Positions 20,104-29,062 of a stretch of DNA of 64,000 bases are shown one piece after another (the first letter of the stretch is position 1; each line of letters starts with the position of its first letter). Location: positions 2,480,001 through 2,544,000 of the forward strand of contig NZ_CP036501.1 in assembly GCF_026230195.1 (NCBI RefSeq). The letters run 5' to 3'. This DNA is from Candidatus Paraluminiphilus aquimaris. Its GTDB lineage: Bacteria; Pseudomonadota; Gammaproteobacteria; Pseudomonadales; Halieaceae. The notes below the pieces were generated by a model. The model did not search any database and was not told the DNA's origin. It was given only the letters and a program-made list of their open reading frames with translations. Both the position numbers and the translations under genes were made by a program.

Positions 20104-21810
20104 TCAGCCGAAATCGTCGTGGGCTCGGCCATTACACAGCCGCAAATGGTACTCGTTTTGCTCATCACTCTCGTCAGTCAGAATAAGCCGAGTGCCTGAG
20201 TGCCGTAAGCAGGCGCGCAGCGCGCGTCGAGCAACACTTGATTCAGGCTCTAGCGTCTCGGTCGGCAGGTCATCGAATGACTCGGATGGTTGGTCATCCT
20301 CGGGCAGACCCCAGCCAACACCCGTGTCGATAATGCGTAGATTCACGCAGTTGAAACCGTCCACCTCCTCCGACCACAGTGAAACCTCGATGCGTCCCTC
20401 GTCTGTGGTTTCTGCCGACAGACTGACAGCTGCGACTAAGGCAGTCTGAACACTGAAACCAAAGCCAAGAAAGGTCTCAGGTAAGTCACCCGAATTCAGA
20501 AATTTGGCCTCGACCGGCGTATCGATTGTGGATACTTCCAGCACCATTTGGGCGAGCGCCACTAATTCGCTCGAATTTATTTTTTCAATAGTTGCCCGCT
20601 GGCTTGCCGCCGTAGGTGGGCTCTCTAGACGCAGGGTATTTAAGCTCAATGTTGCTTGCATAAATTCACTGACAGCAATATCAAAGTATCTGCGCTCACT
20701 TTCTGGGATATCGCCATCGCGCATAAGGAAGGCAAATTTGCTCATCTTCTCCAGCTGATGACTCAGAACATCATGAATTGACGTGTTGACAGAGTCTTTA
20801 ATCATTAGCGAATCGGCGAAAGACCTGAGAGTGTCAGTGCTCGTAGCGCGGTAACGAATATACGTAGCCGTTGTGACCAAGAGGAATAGTGCTAAAACGA
20901 TGGGGATCGCGATCCGCCAGCGGCCCTCGGCGTTAACACCCGACATCCCGAGCGCCTTGTACGCGTCATTAGGCTGATAGACACTGTAGGTTAACGCTCG
21001 CGACGCTTCGCTGCTAAAGTCGGTTCGATATTCCAATCCGCGTCCGAGTTCGGCCTCTGTACAATCGAGCTTGCCCTTGGGCACCTCCCAAACAAGTTGA
21101 CAATTACCCGTTCGCGCGTCCACGTTAATGACTCGCATTGGGGTTGTACCACCCACCATCTGTTGGCCAATAAGATCAATGGCTCGGTGCAAATCAGCAA
21201 TACCAACGCGATTGACCATGAACCATCGTGATAGCCCGTCGCCACCTTCAAAAACTAGTCGCGTGTGAATTATGACGGGCTGTTGGCCGGCAATACGCAG
21301 CAAAGAATCACTCTCAATTTCATAGATTTCGCTGGTGGATTCAAACAATTCCACCTTCTCCAGATCGACATGGGCGAAAAGTGATGTGTCTAAAACAGGC
21401 ACTCCCTCTAGCGCAGCTTCACTTGGGTAGCGCCCTCTGAGAAGTAATTCCCCCTGAGGCGTTTCTTGTACGAGAAAGGATTCAAAGAAATCGTAACGTG
21501 AATTTCGCAGCGCGAACGCAATCCGTGAAAAGGCCTCTTGCAGAATGGAGGCTCGGTCTTCATCGGAACCTGCCTGCTCAAGCTCAGGTAATCTGTAGAG
21601 CGCCAGCTGAACCGCACTTTGGACGTCCCGCGCCAGGAGATTTCGCATGCCCTCGCGACGAGACGCATCTTTTTCAAACGTCGATTCAAATTGCTCGGCT
21701 ATCGCGATTTGAGAGCCCTGCAGACGCGACGTGACATCCCACATTAACAGCATGAGGAGCAACGTAAGTGCAGCAATGTACCAACGGCCACTCGGTTTAA
21801 ATGTGTTCAT
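20104..21810 (-). CDS. Orphan sensor histidine-kinase-like protein, probably degenerate
   Basis: 568-aa inner-membrane protein. One TM helix near the N-terminus (WYIAALTLLLMLLMWDV), a periplasmic sensor region of about 280 residues without a recognised fold, a second TM helix (IAIPIVLALFLLVTTATYI), then a cytoplasmic part with a histidine region (IHDVLSHQLEKMSKFAFLMR) and a HATPase-like segment with a G1-type box LRIIDTGVGWGLPED. The N-box asparagine expected before it is not evident (SVQTALVAAVSLSAE), so ATP binding may be lost. No response regulator is adjacent. ATG at 21810 is chosen over a TTG at 21846. Ligand unknown. Confidence 0.65.
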   Translation of the reverse strand: MNTFKPSGRWYIAALTLLLMLLMWDVTSRLQGSQIAIAEQFESTFEKDASRREGMRNLLARDVQSAVQLALYRLPELEQAGSDEDRASILQEAFSRIAFALRNSRYDFFESFLVQETPQGELLLRGRYPSEAALEGVPVLDTSLFAHVDLEKVELFESTSEIYEIESDSLLRIAGQQPVIIHTRLVFEGGDGLSRWFMVNRVGIADLHRAIDLIGQQMVGGTTPMRVINVDARTGNCQLVWEVPKGKLDCTEAELGRGLEYRTDFSSEASRALTYSVYQPNDAYKALGMSGVNAEGRWRIAIPIVLALFLLVTTATYIRYRATSTDTLRSFADSLMIKDSVNTSIHDVLSHQLEKMSKFAFLMRDGDIPESERRYFDIAVSEFMQATLSLNTLRLESPPTAASQRATIEKINSSELVALAQMVLEVSTIDTPVEAKFLNSGDLPETFLGFGFSVQTALVAAVSLSAETTDEGRIEVSLWSEEVDGFNCVNLRIIDTGVGWGLPEDDQPSESFDDLPTETLEPESSVARRALRACLRHSGTRLILTDESDEQNEYHLRLCNGRAHDDFG

Positions 21811-21948
21811 GCTGGCTGACTCGTCATTCGGCGCCCAGACGGACAATTATCCTAACCCAGGGATTTGAGTAAGCAAAATCAACGCCCTCATCGGCCATCA
21901 CCCACTGAAGAGTTGAAGCCTGAGCGCACGTCCTTAAGTATCCGACCG

Positions 21949-22293
21949 CTATAAAACATTGCGGGCAATCACAACCGATGAAAGCCCAATCCACAGGGTA
22001 TTAAACGCCACCATTGTCGGAAGCAATTTACGCTCCGAGACCCAAATCAACAGTGCCGAAGTAACGAGCGTGATGATATGGAGCTGCCAAATCTCCTTTT
22101 GCCAAACTAAGCCTGGGATGATGACCGCCGCCTTGGCTATCCACGCTATCGCCTCAACCACATTGCAGTTAACCCAATAACCGTCCTGAAACCACATGCG
22201 GTAGCTCGCCATAATATTTGCGAAACCAACATGTGCGTATACCAGCGTTGTAAGGGCGATGAATAAACCGAGCGCAATGGCTATTTCAAACAT
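21949..22293 (-). CDS. Small integral membrane protein, unknown function
   Basis: 114 aa with four hydrophobic segments (IAIALGLFIALTTLVYAHV, AIAWIAKAAVIIPGLVW, IITLVTSALLIWVS, FNTLWIGLSSVVIARNVL). I do not recognise the family. The ATG at 22293 is preferred to a TTG at 22308, though neither has a strong ribosome binding site. It follows another small membrane protein gene on the same strand with about 150 nt between them. Confidence 0.55.
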   Translation of the reverse strand: MFEIAIALGLFIALTTLVYAHVGFANIMASYRMWFQDGYWVNCNVVEAIAWIAKAAVIIPGLVWQKEIWQLHIITLVTSALLIWVSERKLLPTMVAFNTLWIGLSSVVIARNVL

Positions 22294-22444
22294 GAGCGGC
22301 GACCGCAAGCTGTCTCGAGGCGTTTCAGTGTAGTGTTTACTGCTTTGCCGATATCGCGGTGCCTATGCTTCGTCCTTGTTTCTTGACGACTTATTGCCTG
22401 TGCTTTCACCGGCTTGAAATCGTTTGGATCGCTCTGTGACGGCG

Positions 22445-22714
22445 CTATGGGGTTTTCCGCTTGAATCGCCAAGGAAAAATAAGCAAGCGCCCTGTCGCCC
22501 ATCGCAAAGCGAAAAGCACCAGAGCCCATAGCAAAAAGATCCAGTGCGTATCGGAAATCAAATCCAGAGACCATCGCCAAGCCACGGTCGAATTCGACAT
22601 CAATGTCGATTGCATCGCCACCAGTACCAAAGGCAGAAACTTCAAGATACCAAGAAGGGCGAGCACAAAATTGGCCCAGGCAACACCTAAAACGAATCGA
22701 TTAGTTGGTTTCAT
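22445..22714 (-). CDS. Small membrane protein, unknown function
   Basis: 89 aa with two or three hydrophobic stretches (VLGVAWANFVLALLGILKFL then PLVLVAMQ; WIFLLWALVLFALRWA) and a basic C-terminus (FPWRFKRKTP). GGGAGG lies just upstream of the ATG at 22714. Not recognised. A competing minus-strand frame at 22281-22580 overlaps it and is considered its shadow. Confidence 0.55.
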   Translation of the reverse strand: MKPTNRFVLGVAWANFVLALLGILKFLPLVLVAMQSTLMSNSTVAWRWSLDLISDTHWIFLLWALVLFALRWATGRLLIFPWRFKRKTP

Positions 22715-22865
22715 CAGCCTCCCTCGCCCTCAGTCCCGACTCACCTTTTGCCTCTTTTTATCGTCGTTAGAGCACTCACCGATGCGAACTTGACTATCCG
22801 CAATGTGCGCCTCAAGGTGAGGACGCTCTGAAAATAAACGCTAACACGCAACGGCACGCGCTTGT

Positions 22866-23012
22866 ATGGATAAGAAAAAGGAAAAACGGCCCCAGGGCCT
22901 GTCACTCGGTCTAGGGTTGATTTTCGGCGTCACGCTCTATGTGCTAACCCGTGAGGTATTTTGGATACCCGTTGGTATAGCGCTCGGCGCAGCAAGGGAG
23001 ATGCGCTCCTAG
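22866..23012 (+). CDS. 48-aa glycine-rich small membrane protein
   Basis: A short frame starting MDKKKEKRPQGLSLGLGLIF and ending GIALGAAREMRS. A lysine-rich cytoplasmic head is followed by two glycine-spaced hydrophobic stretches, the glycine-zipper pattern common to tiny membrane proteins with GLGLIFGV/GIALGAA repeats. No strong ribosome binding site precedes the ATG, so expression is uncertain. Function unknown. Confidence 0.5.
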   Translation: MDKKKEKRPQGLSLGLGLIFGVTLYVLTREVFWIPVGIALGAAREMRS

Positions 23013-23115
23013 AGCTCGGCGGGTCATATTCATTGAAAAGTCAGCCAACTGTGCTTGTAACATTGACTAAAACCGCCAAAGATCAAGAACTATAGCAACC
23101 AATAAGGATCGGTAA

Positions 23116-24549
23116 ATGGACGCGCTCGCAGCTCTAATTGAAGGCTTTTTGTCACCTATCGCTGGGGCATTATCGAGCGTGGTTTTTTTCTCAGTGACGC
23201 TGTACGGCGTGAGCGTCCCCCTCGTGGTCGCTTGGCTTGCGGGGGGCGCGCTTTTTTTTACCGTATACCTAGGCTTCATCAATATTCGTGGCTTTTGGTT
23301 GGCAGTACGACATGTCAGAGGGGATTTTGCAGACCCGACGGCAAAAGGCGAAATCAGCCACTTCCGCGCGCTTGCCACCGCGATATCGGGCACGGTGGGG
23401 GTTGGAAATATTGGAGGGGTTGCGATTGCCATCAGTATCGGTGGAGCCGGTGCCGCATTTTGGTTATTTGTCGCCGGTTTCCTCTCTATGTCGACCAAGG
23501 CTATCGAATGCACACTCGGTGTTAAGTACCGACAAATCGGGGAAGACGGTCGCGTCCTCGGTGGACCAATGTTTTATCTTGACGCGTATTTCCGCGATCG
23601 CAAAATGCCCAAAATCGGTCGATCTATGGGGATGTTCTACGCATTAGCGTTAGTCATTGGCTGCCTTGGTACGGGCAATATGTTCCAATCAAACCAAGCC
23701 TATTCACAAATGGTTGTTGTCACAGGTGGTAGCGAAGGGTTTATCGGCGCCAACCCCATGCTCTTTGGCGCTGTCCTCGCCGCAATTGTGGGCGCTGTTG
23801 TCATTGGGGGCGTTAAATCGATCGCGCGCGTGGCAGGCGTCATCGTACCCGTCATGGCGAGCGTGTATATCGTTGGGTGCCTCTACGTGATAACCATGAG
23901 CTGGCAGAATATCCCCTTCGCCATTCAATCTGCTATTGGAAATGCGTTCGGGCTCGATGCAATGGCAGGCGGTGGCATTGGCGCGATGATCTATGGCTTT
24001 CAACGGGCGATCTTCTCGAACGAAGCAGGACTGGGAACGGCATCGATTGCCCATTCAGCGGTTCAAACCGACAAGCCTGCTTCTGAGGGTCTCGTTGCCC
24101 TATTGGAGCCCTTTATCGATACTGTGGTTGTCCTGACCTTGAGTTCACTTGTCATCCTCACCACGGCGATTCCAAACGGAATGATGGGCGGCGAACTCGC
24201 CGGAATTGAGCTGACATCTGCAGCTTTTTCTCACCATATTTCCTGGTCGCCCTACCTCATTGCCTTTGCCGCCTTTCTTTTCGCATTCTCTACCGCTCTC
24301 GCATGGTCATATTACGGACTCACGGCGTGGAACTATTTGGTGGGTGTGGGCCGCAAGCGAACCTTGTTTTTCCAACTGGTCTTCTTGGGCTGCTTGGTGC
24401 TCGGATGCATTCTAGAGTTGCGTGCCGTTTTGGACTTCTCCGACGCAATGATCTTTGTTGTCGCCATCCCCAACCTGATCGCGCTGTACCTGTTTGCACC
24501 GATGGTAAAGCGCGAGCTCAATGCCTACGTAGCATCACACACGTCTTGA
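23116..24549 (+). CDS. Alanine/glycine:cation symporter (AGCS family)
   Basis: 477-aa inner-membrane transporter taking up alanine or glycine with Na+. About ten hydrophobic helices; family signatures include LATAISGTVGVGNIGGVAIA near residue 90, GGPMFYLDAYF, FQSNQAYSQMV, and FSNEAGLGTASIAHSAVQTD in the second half. AAGGA lies eight bases before the ATG. Its stop abuts the stop of the convergent dioxygenase gene with no gap. No glycine riboswitch-like sequence was seen upstream. Substrate (Ala versus Gly) cannot be decided. Confidence 0.92.
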   Translation: MDALAALIEGFLSPIAGALSSVVFFSVTLYGVSVPLVVAWLAGGALFFTVYLGFINIRGFWLAVRHVRGDFADPTAKGEISHFRALATAISGTVGVGNIGGVAIAISIGGAGAAFWLFVAGFLSMSTKAIECTLGVKYRQIGEDGRVLGGPMFYLDAYFRDRKMPKIGRSMGMFYALALVIGCLGTGNMFQSNQAYSQMVVVTGGSEGFIGANPMLFGAVLAAIVGAVVIGGVKSIARVAGVIVPVMASVYIVGCLYVITMSWQNIPFAIQSAIGNAFGLDAMAGGGIGAMIYGFQRAIFSNEAGLGTASIAHSAVQTDKPASEGLVALLEPFIDTVVVLTLSSLVILTTAIPNGMMGGELAGIELTSAAFSHHISWSPYLIAFAAFLFAFSTALAWSYYGLTAWNYLVGVGRKRTLFFQLVFLGCLVLGCILELRAVLDFSDAMIFVVAIPNLIALYLFAPMVKRELNAYVASHTS

Positions 24550-25371
24550 TTAATAGGGTCTGTCGCCTTCGCTTACGACTCGGTGCAAAGCGCGATGTGC
24601 GGGTAAAAAGTCATTTACGGGCTTGTGCTGGGTACTTCTGTTATCCCAAAGCACCAAGCTATCGACGGCCCAGTTGAACCGACAGGTGTACTCCGGAAGC
24701 ACCGCATGCTTGTACAAAAAACTCAAAATCTCAGTGGATTCGAGTGCCGAAACCCCCTCGATATGCGACGTGAACAATGCATTTACGAAGATCACTTTTT
24801 TACCCGTCTCTGGATGAGTCTGGATGACGTTATGACGCACCGGTGGGTTATTGGCGAGTGCATCGGCTAGCCGCTCGCGGCCACCGGGCTCAGCTAGGCT
24901 CTCTTTAAAGCCCTGAGAAAAGTCATGCACGGCAACGAGCGGTTCAAGGTAGCGTTTCATGCCCTCAGAGAGACCCTCATAAGCCGCCGTCATACTCGCA
25001 AACAAGGTATCTCCGCCCACTTTGGGAATGGTGACGCCTTTTAAAACCGTAACCGACGGCGGATGCTGACGGAAGGTCATATCCGAATGCCACACTTCGA
25101 TTTTCGAGGGATTCTCGGGCGTACTCTCAAGGAGCATAACCTCAGGAATATTATCGACCGTGCCATAGGCTGGGTGTGTTTGGAGTGGACCGAAGAGCGC
25201 AGCGACATCGCGCTGCTCGCTGGGCTTGAGCTGTTGACTACGAAAAAACAGCACCTCGTACTCATTTAATAAGTCTCGAATGCATTGGCCTTCGCCTTTG
25301 GCTAATGCGGCACTCACATCGAAGTCGGTTACCTCGGCACCTAATGCGCCGGCTACTCGTGATAGTTTCAT
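24550..25371 (-). CDS. TauD/TfdA-family Fe(II)/2-oxoglutarate dioxygenase (first copy)
   Basis: 273 aa. Cytoplasmic non-heme iron oxygenase that hydroxylates small organic substrates, often releasing sulfite or an aldehyde. Metal triad H95-x-D97 (EVWHSDMTFRQ) and H249 (LVLWDNRSTQHKPVNDF); R264 in HRALHRVVSEGDRPY should bind 2-oxoglutarate. The ATG at 25371 follows GGGGGAA, whereas an upstream start at 25401 lacks a site. A paralogue lies at 47384. It neighbours a TSUP permease and a DUF2237 gene. Substrate unknown: taurine, aryloxy-acid or sulfate-ester types are all possible. Confidence 0.88.
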   Translation of the reverse strand: MKLSRVAGALGAEVTDFDVSAALAKGEGQCIRDLLNEYEVLFFRSQQLKPSEQRDVAALFGPLQTHPAYGTVDNIPEVMLLESTPENPSKIEVWHSDMTFRQHPPSVTVLKGVTIPKVGGDTLFASMTAAYEGLSEGMKRYLEPLVAVHDFSQGFKESLAEPGGRERLADALANNPPVRHNVIQTHPETGKKVIFVNALFTSHIEGVSALESTEILSFLYKHAVLPEYTCRFNWAVDSLVLWDNRSTQHKPVNDFLPAHRALHRVVSEGDRPY

Positions 25372-25520
25372 GCTTCCCCCACGTCTGACTTGGTCGGACA
25401 ATTTGCGCGACGCTAGACCAAGCAGAACGTCACTTTATCTAACCGTTCTAAACGCCGCGAGACTATCAGGACAACAGCAAGGCGCGCCATCCTCCAAATC
25501 GGTTAAGGTCAGGTCAACCG

Positions 25521-25910
25521 TCAAACAAGATCAAGGGCGTAGGGTTTTAAAACCTCTAATGGGATCGCTCTTAGCGTGACAATGTTGGTTGACCGCAAGA
25601 AGAGTTTTGGCGCCTTACCGGCTAAGTGTGCCTGCTCCCATCTTAAGGCGCACAAACACCACTTGTTTCCCGCAACCAAACCGGGGAATCCAAATTCTGG
25701 ACGAGGGGTACTGAGATCATTACCTGCGGAGGCTGAGAAAGCGAGAAACTCTTGCGTCATTAACGCACAAACTGTGTGCGTCCCCACGTCATTCGGACCC
25801 GTATTGCAGTGCCCATCTCTATAAAAACCCGTGAGCGGGTCCTCGCAGCAAAGTTCTATTGGCTCGCCAAATACATTTTGCTGTGATTTAGGCATACGCT
25901 CAGCTTTCAT
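25521..25910 (-). CDS. DUF2237 family protein
   Basis: 129 aa with the full DUF2237 pattern: NVFGEPIELCCEDPLTGFYR, DGHCNTGPNDVGTHTVCALM, TQEFLAFSASAGNDLSTPRP, EFGFPGLVAGNKWCLCALRW. Five or more conserved cysteines suggest a metal or redox role, but no activity is established. GGAG lies eight bases before the ATG at 25910. Stands alone between the dioxygenase and the TSUP gene. Confidence 0.9.
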   Translation of the reverse strand: MKAERMPKSQQNVFGEPIELCCEDPLTGFYRDGHCNTGPNDVGTHTVCALMTQEFLAFSASAGNDLSTPRPEFGFPGLVAGNKWCLCALRWEQAHLAGKAPKLFLRSTNIVTLRAIPLEVLKPYALDLV

Positions 25911-26322
25911 TGGCTTGTCTCCATAAAGGGAATTAATTCAATTTTCGGAAGTGACTCATCACTCCTTTCTCACTTTAAGTCGCCACGCTTTTACCAAGGC
26001 GCGGGTGGTGACTAACTCATTCATCGAGGTTAGCAGATGATCGTTTCATCAAAGGGGTCGTGGGGATTAGCGATCTCTAAGACTCACATCGACACGCTAA
26101 AATAGTGAATCACAAACAACCATCGAGATCTGCGCCTGGTTTTACCCTCCGCCCTACCACATGACTCCAGACCAACAGCCAGCACTCAAAACCTACAAGC
26201 GCTGCGCATCTCCACCGTGGTAAGTGAGTGAGCATAAAACCAAAGAGAGGCGATTGAAAAGGCATTTGGGGCTCCCCTTAGAAATGGCCGCGGCCCCCCT
26301 CCCCGACCTGCTCGATTACAGG
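25911..26322. other. 412-bp intergenic gap without a convincing gene
   Basis: Lies between the TSUP permease and DUF2237. It contains only very short frames, such as a 20-codon plus-strand frame at 26161 and the N-terminal part of a GTG-initiated frame at 26224 that runs antisense into the permease. No hairpin-plus-T terminator or tRNA-like fold was found by eye. Confidence 0.5.
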
Positions 26323-27075
26323 CTAAATCAACCCGTAGGGAGTCCAAGTCCAGAGGATTCGAAGCCCTACCAAAAGTACCAAAGCGCCTGTGAGTTGGGC
26401 CACACGCTGATGCGCTACACCTTCGATAACGAACCGCCCGCCTATCACACCCCCCAAAAGAACAGCCCCCAGTAACGGTAGTGCAGACATAACCTGAAGA
26501 AATGCTTCATCAGCGCCACTTTTTAGAAGCTGACCGGCGAGTCCACTAAACGAGTTAATGAGAATGAAGAAACTACAAAGGGCAGCGATGGTTTTACTCG
26601 ATGCCCATCTCAGGTAATGCAGGATGGGAGCGAGGAAAATTCCGCCACCAATCCCAACCATTCCAGAGAGCAGCCCAAGGCCCCCTCCAATAATCGCCGC
26701 GAGCCGCCAAGATTTGGCACCGACAATCGATTCATCCGGCGCGCGCCGAATACACAGGCTTACACCTGCGAGGGTGAGGCTCGACCCAAGAACCAAAAAA
26801 TAAAATCGCTCATCGATGGGGATAATTCCGCCCAAAAATGCCATTGGCACCGATGACGCCAAAAACGGAATCGCCATCCGCCAATCAAAGTCTCGCCGGT
26901 TCACTGCGAAATAACTGCCAAGACTCACGACAAGAATATTGCAAGGCAAGGCCACGAGCGGAATCAGCTCCGCCGGTTGCCCGCTTAGGGCGAGCAGAGC
27001 AATGTAAGTGGATCCCCCACCGAAACCAACGGCTGAGTAAATGACGGCGACAAAGAAAAAAGCGACAGGGAGCAT
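26323..27075 (-). CDS. TauE/SafE (TSUP) family permease
   Basis: 250-aa membrane protein with the two-repeat TSUP layout of about eight helices. Repeat 1 begins FFFVAVIYSAVGFGGGSTYI, and repeat 2 has GGGLGLLSGMVGIGGGIFLA then PILHYLRWASSKTIAALCSF. Family members export sulfite or sulfoacetate or take up organic anions. Being near a TauD-like dioxygenase hints at sulfite export after sulfonate cleavage, but the two genes are about 950 bp apart with DUF2237 between them. Confidence 0.88.
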   Translation of the reverse strand: MLPVAFFFVAVIYSAVGFGGGSTYIALLALSGQPAELIPLVALPCNILVVSLGSYFAVNRRDFDWRMAIPFLASSVPMAFLGGIIPIDERFYFLVLGSSLTLAGVSLCIRRAPDESIVGAKSWRLAAIIGGGLGLLSGMVGIGGGIFLAPILHYLRWASSKTIAALCSFFILINSFSGLAGQLLKSGADEAFLQVMSALPLLGAVLLGGVIGGRFVIEGVAHQRVAQLTGALVLLVGLRILWTWTPYGLI

Positions 27076-27298
27076 GGCTAAATCATCACATAAACTCCTC
27101 TCACTGCACCACTACGAGTCACTTAAAGCCTAAAAAGCGCAGTCTCAGTAGACTATTAAGGCAGGAAATCCCAGCGCGATGGCAATAAAAGCCAGCTTTC
27201 ATTTGATGCCCTGTCTGAGGAATTTGCGCGCCGAGACGCGTTTAACTGTAAATGCCCTCTCTCACTCTGACTTTTACTCCACCTCGTTAGGCGCCGCT

Positions 27299-29041
27299 TC
27301 AGGCCTCGCCATCTAAATTACTCAGCCAAATGGCTTGGTAGGGTGCCATGCTCAAATTTTGGGTGTCGGGCAAACAGGCCTCTCCTGTCATAAGGTCTGT
27401 CCAGCTATCGCCGCCTGTCAGGTTCAACGACGCCATCGGCACCGATGCCTCAAGGGCACTTATGTTGTAAAGACAAAAAATGCTCTGGCGCCGATCCTGG
27501 CTTTGTCGCCAAAAGGCAAATATCGCTCGACCGCAATTGAGCGTAAATTGGGTGGCATTCGGATGAAAAGCCGGTTGGCGCCGGCGAATACTTATGAGGA
27601 ACTTAATGCGCTCGAGACATTTTGAATGCTCACTTGCCGGATCGCTCAACTTAGATGAAAGGGCTTTCAGATCCCATTGATGGCGGTTGATTGCTCGGTT
27701 ATGACCGGTATGGAGCACTCGCTGCTCATCGTTCGGTGTGGCCAAAAAACTATGGAGGTAAATGGCAGGTATTCCCTCCAGTCCGAGTAGTATCGCGTGC
27801 GCCAGCACCATTCGATCCAACGTTTCGGTGGGCCCGCCCTCTTGACACCTCAGTGCATCAACCAGGGAGACATTGACCTCGTAGATACTCTTGTCCCCGT
27901 CTGGCAACTCGCGCCATGACAAGAGCGCGCCGTTGGCTTGGAGCTTGTCGCGCATGGATTCAAGCTCGGCTGTGCTCAACAGACCTTCCACCGGCCGAAG
28001 TCCAATCCCATCGTGTGATGCGAGAAAGTTAAAATACGTTGTTCCCAAAACCGCGGGAGGCATGCTCATCAGCCAGCGAGTCATGCGAGATGAATCGCCT
28101 TCGAGCAAGGTGTGAATCAACAGCGGTGGCAGCGCAAAGTTGTAAATACAGTGCGCCTCATCACGCTGACCAAAGTAGGCCAAGTTTTCAATGTTGGGTA
28201 CATTGGTTTCAGTAATAATGATGGCGTCGGGCTGCACCAGTTCAATAAGCGCGCGTAGCAAACGCACCAAGTCATGGGCTTCCGGTAAATTAATGCAGGT
28301 CGTGCCCGACCGTTTCCACGTAAAGGCCACTGCATCTAACCTGAATACCCTCACTCCTTGGTCAAGGTATATCCGAATAATCCGTGTAAATTCGAGTAAT
28401 ACTTCAGGGTTTGAAAAATCAAAGTCAATTTGGTCATGACTAAAGGTGCACCACACTTTTGCAGTACCCGAAGTCGTGTCGACCGCCTGTAGTAAGTCAC
28501 TGGTTCGTGGACGCACAACTTGCGAGACGTCGAAGGCCTCCGTGGCGGTAAAGAAAAATCCAGCTCCGGGTTTGACGTCCTGCTTGAAGTTCTCAAACCA
28601 CACTGACCGGCTCGAGCAATGGTTAAGCACGAGATCGGCCATCAACTTAAAGTCGCTACCAATCGCTCGGATATCATCCCAGTCACCGAGGGCTTGATTA
28701 ACCGTCGAGTAATCTAATACGGAAAAGCCATCATCCGATGTCCAGGGAAAAAACGGCAGTATGTGCACCCAGCTCACACAGTCAGAGAAGTGCGTTAAAC
28801 AAAAACGATGCAGCACACTCAGCGGCTTTTCATCCTCACATAAAATTGAGTCGCCGTAGGTAATCAGCGCAATATCCGACTCACTCCAGAGCCTCGTGTC
28901 CACGACCTCCCGTTCTGAGCCAGCGCCGTCCAGTCCTATCGCATTGAGTAGACTGACGCAGACCTCATCGACGTTGGTCTCTTGACGAGAACCGTATAGC
29001 GTACCGAGTAGGTGCTTTATTTTACTGTGGCTCTTACTCAT
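27299..29041 (-). CDS. GH13_18 glycoside phosphorylase, probable glucosylglycerate phosphorylase
   Basis: 580-aa GH13 enzyme of the sucrose-phosphorylase type. The TIM-barrel motifs are clear: LMADLVLNH (region I), GVRVFRLDAVAF with nucleophile D236, IITETN with acid/base E278, and FLASHDGIGLRP with D344. Subfamily 18 includes sucrose, glucosylglycerol and glucosylglycerate phosphorylases (E. coli YcjM is a glucosylglycerate phosphorylase). It would split the glucoside with phosphate into glucose 1-phosphate and, in this context, D-glycerate. It is the last gene of the operon with a GpgS-like synthase, 21 nt downstream of it. Sequence alone does not prove the acceptor. Confidence 0.82.
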   Translation of the reverse strand: MSKSHSKIKHLLGTLYGSRQETNVDEVCVSLLNAIGLDGAGSEREVVDTRLWSESDIALITYGDSILCEDEKPLSVLHRFCLTHFSDCVSWVHILPFFPWTSDDGFSVLDYSTVNQALGDWDDIRAIGSDFKLMADLVLNHCSSRSVWFENFKQDVKPGAGFFFTATEAFDVSQVVRPRTSDLLQAVDTTSGTAKVWCTFSHDQIDFDFSNPEVLLEFTRIIRIYLDQGVRVFRLDAVAFTWKRSGTTCINLPEAHDLVRLLRALIELVQPDAIIITETNVPNIENLAYFGQRDEAHCIYNFALPPLLIHTLLEGDSSRMTRWLMSMPPAVLGTTYFNFLASHDGIGLRPVEGLLSTAELESMRDKLQANGALLSWRELPDGDKSIYEVNVSLVDALRCQEGGPTETLDRMVLAHAILLGLEGIPAIYLHSFLATPNDEQRVLHTGHNRAINRHQWDLKALSSKLSDPASEHSKCLERIKFLISIRRRQPAFHPNATQFTLNCGRAIFAFWRQSQDRRQSIFCLYNISALEASVPMASLNLTGGDSWTDLMTGEACLPDTQNLSMAPYQAIWLSNLDGEA

Positions 29042-29062
29042 GGCGCTTACCTCTACCTTGCA

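Noticed and set aside
22281-22580. 100-codon minus-strand frame
   Set aside because: Overlaps two better small membrane protein frames and has no clear translation start.
26224-26475. 83-codon plus-strand frame starting with GTG
   Set aside because: It runs antisense through the end of the TSUP permease gene and has no ribosome binding site or known homology.
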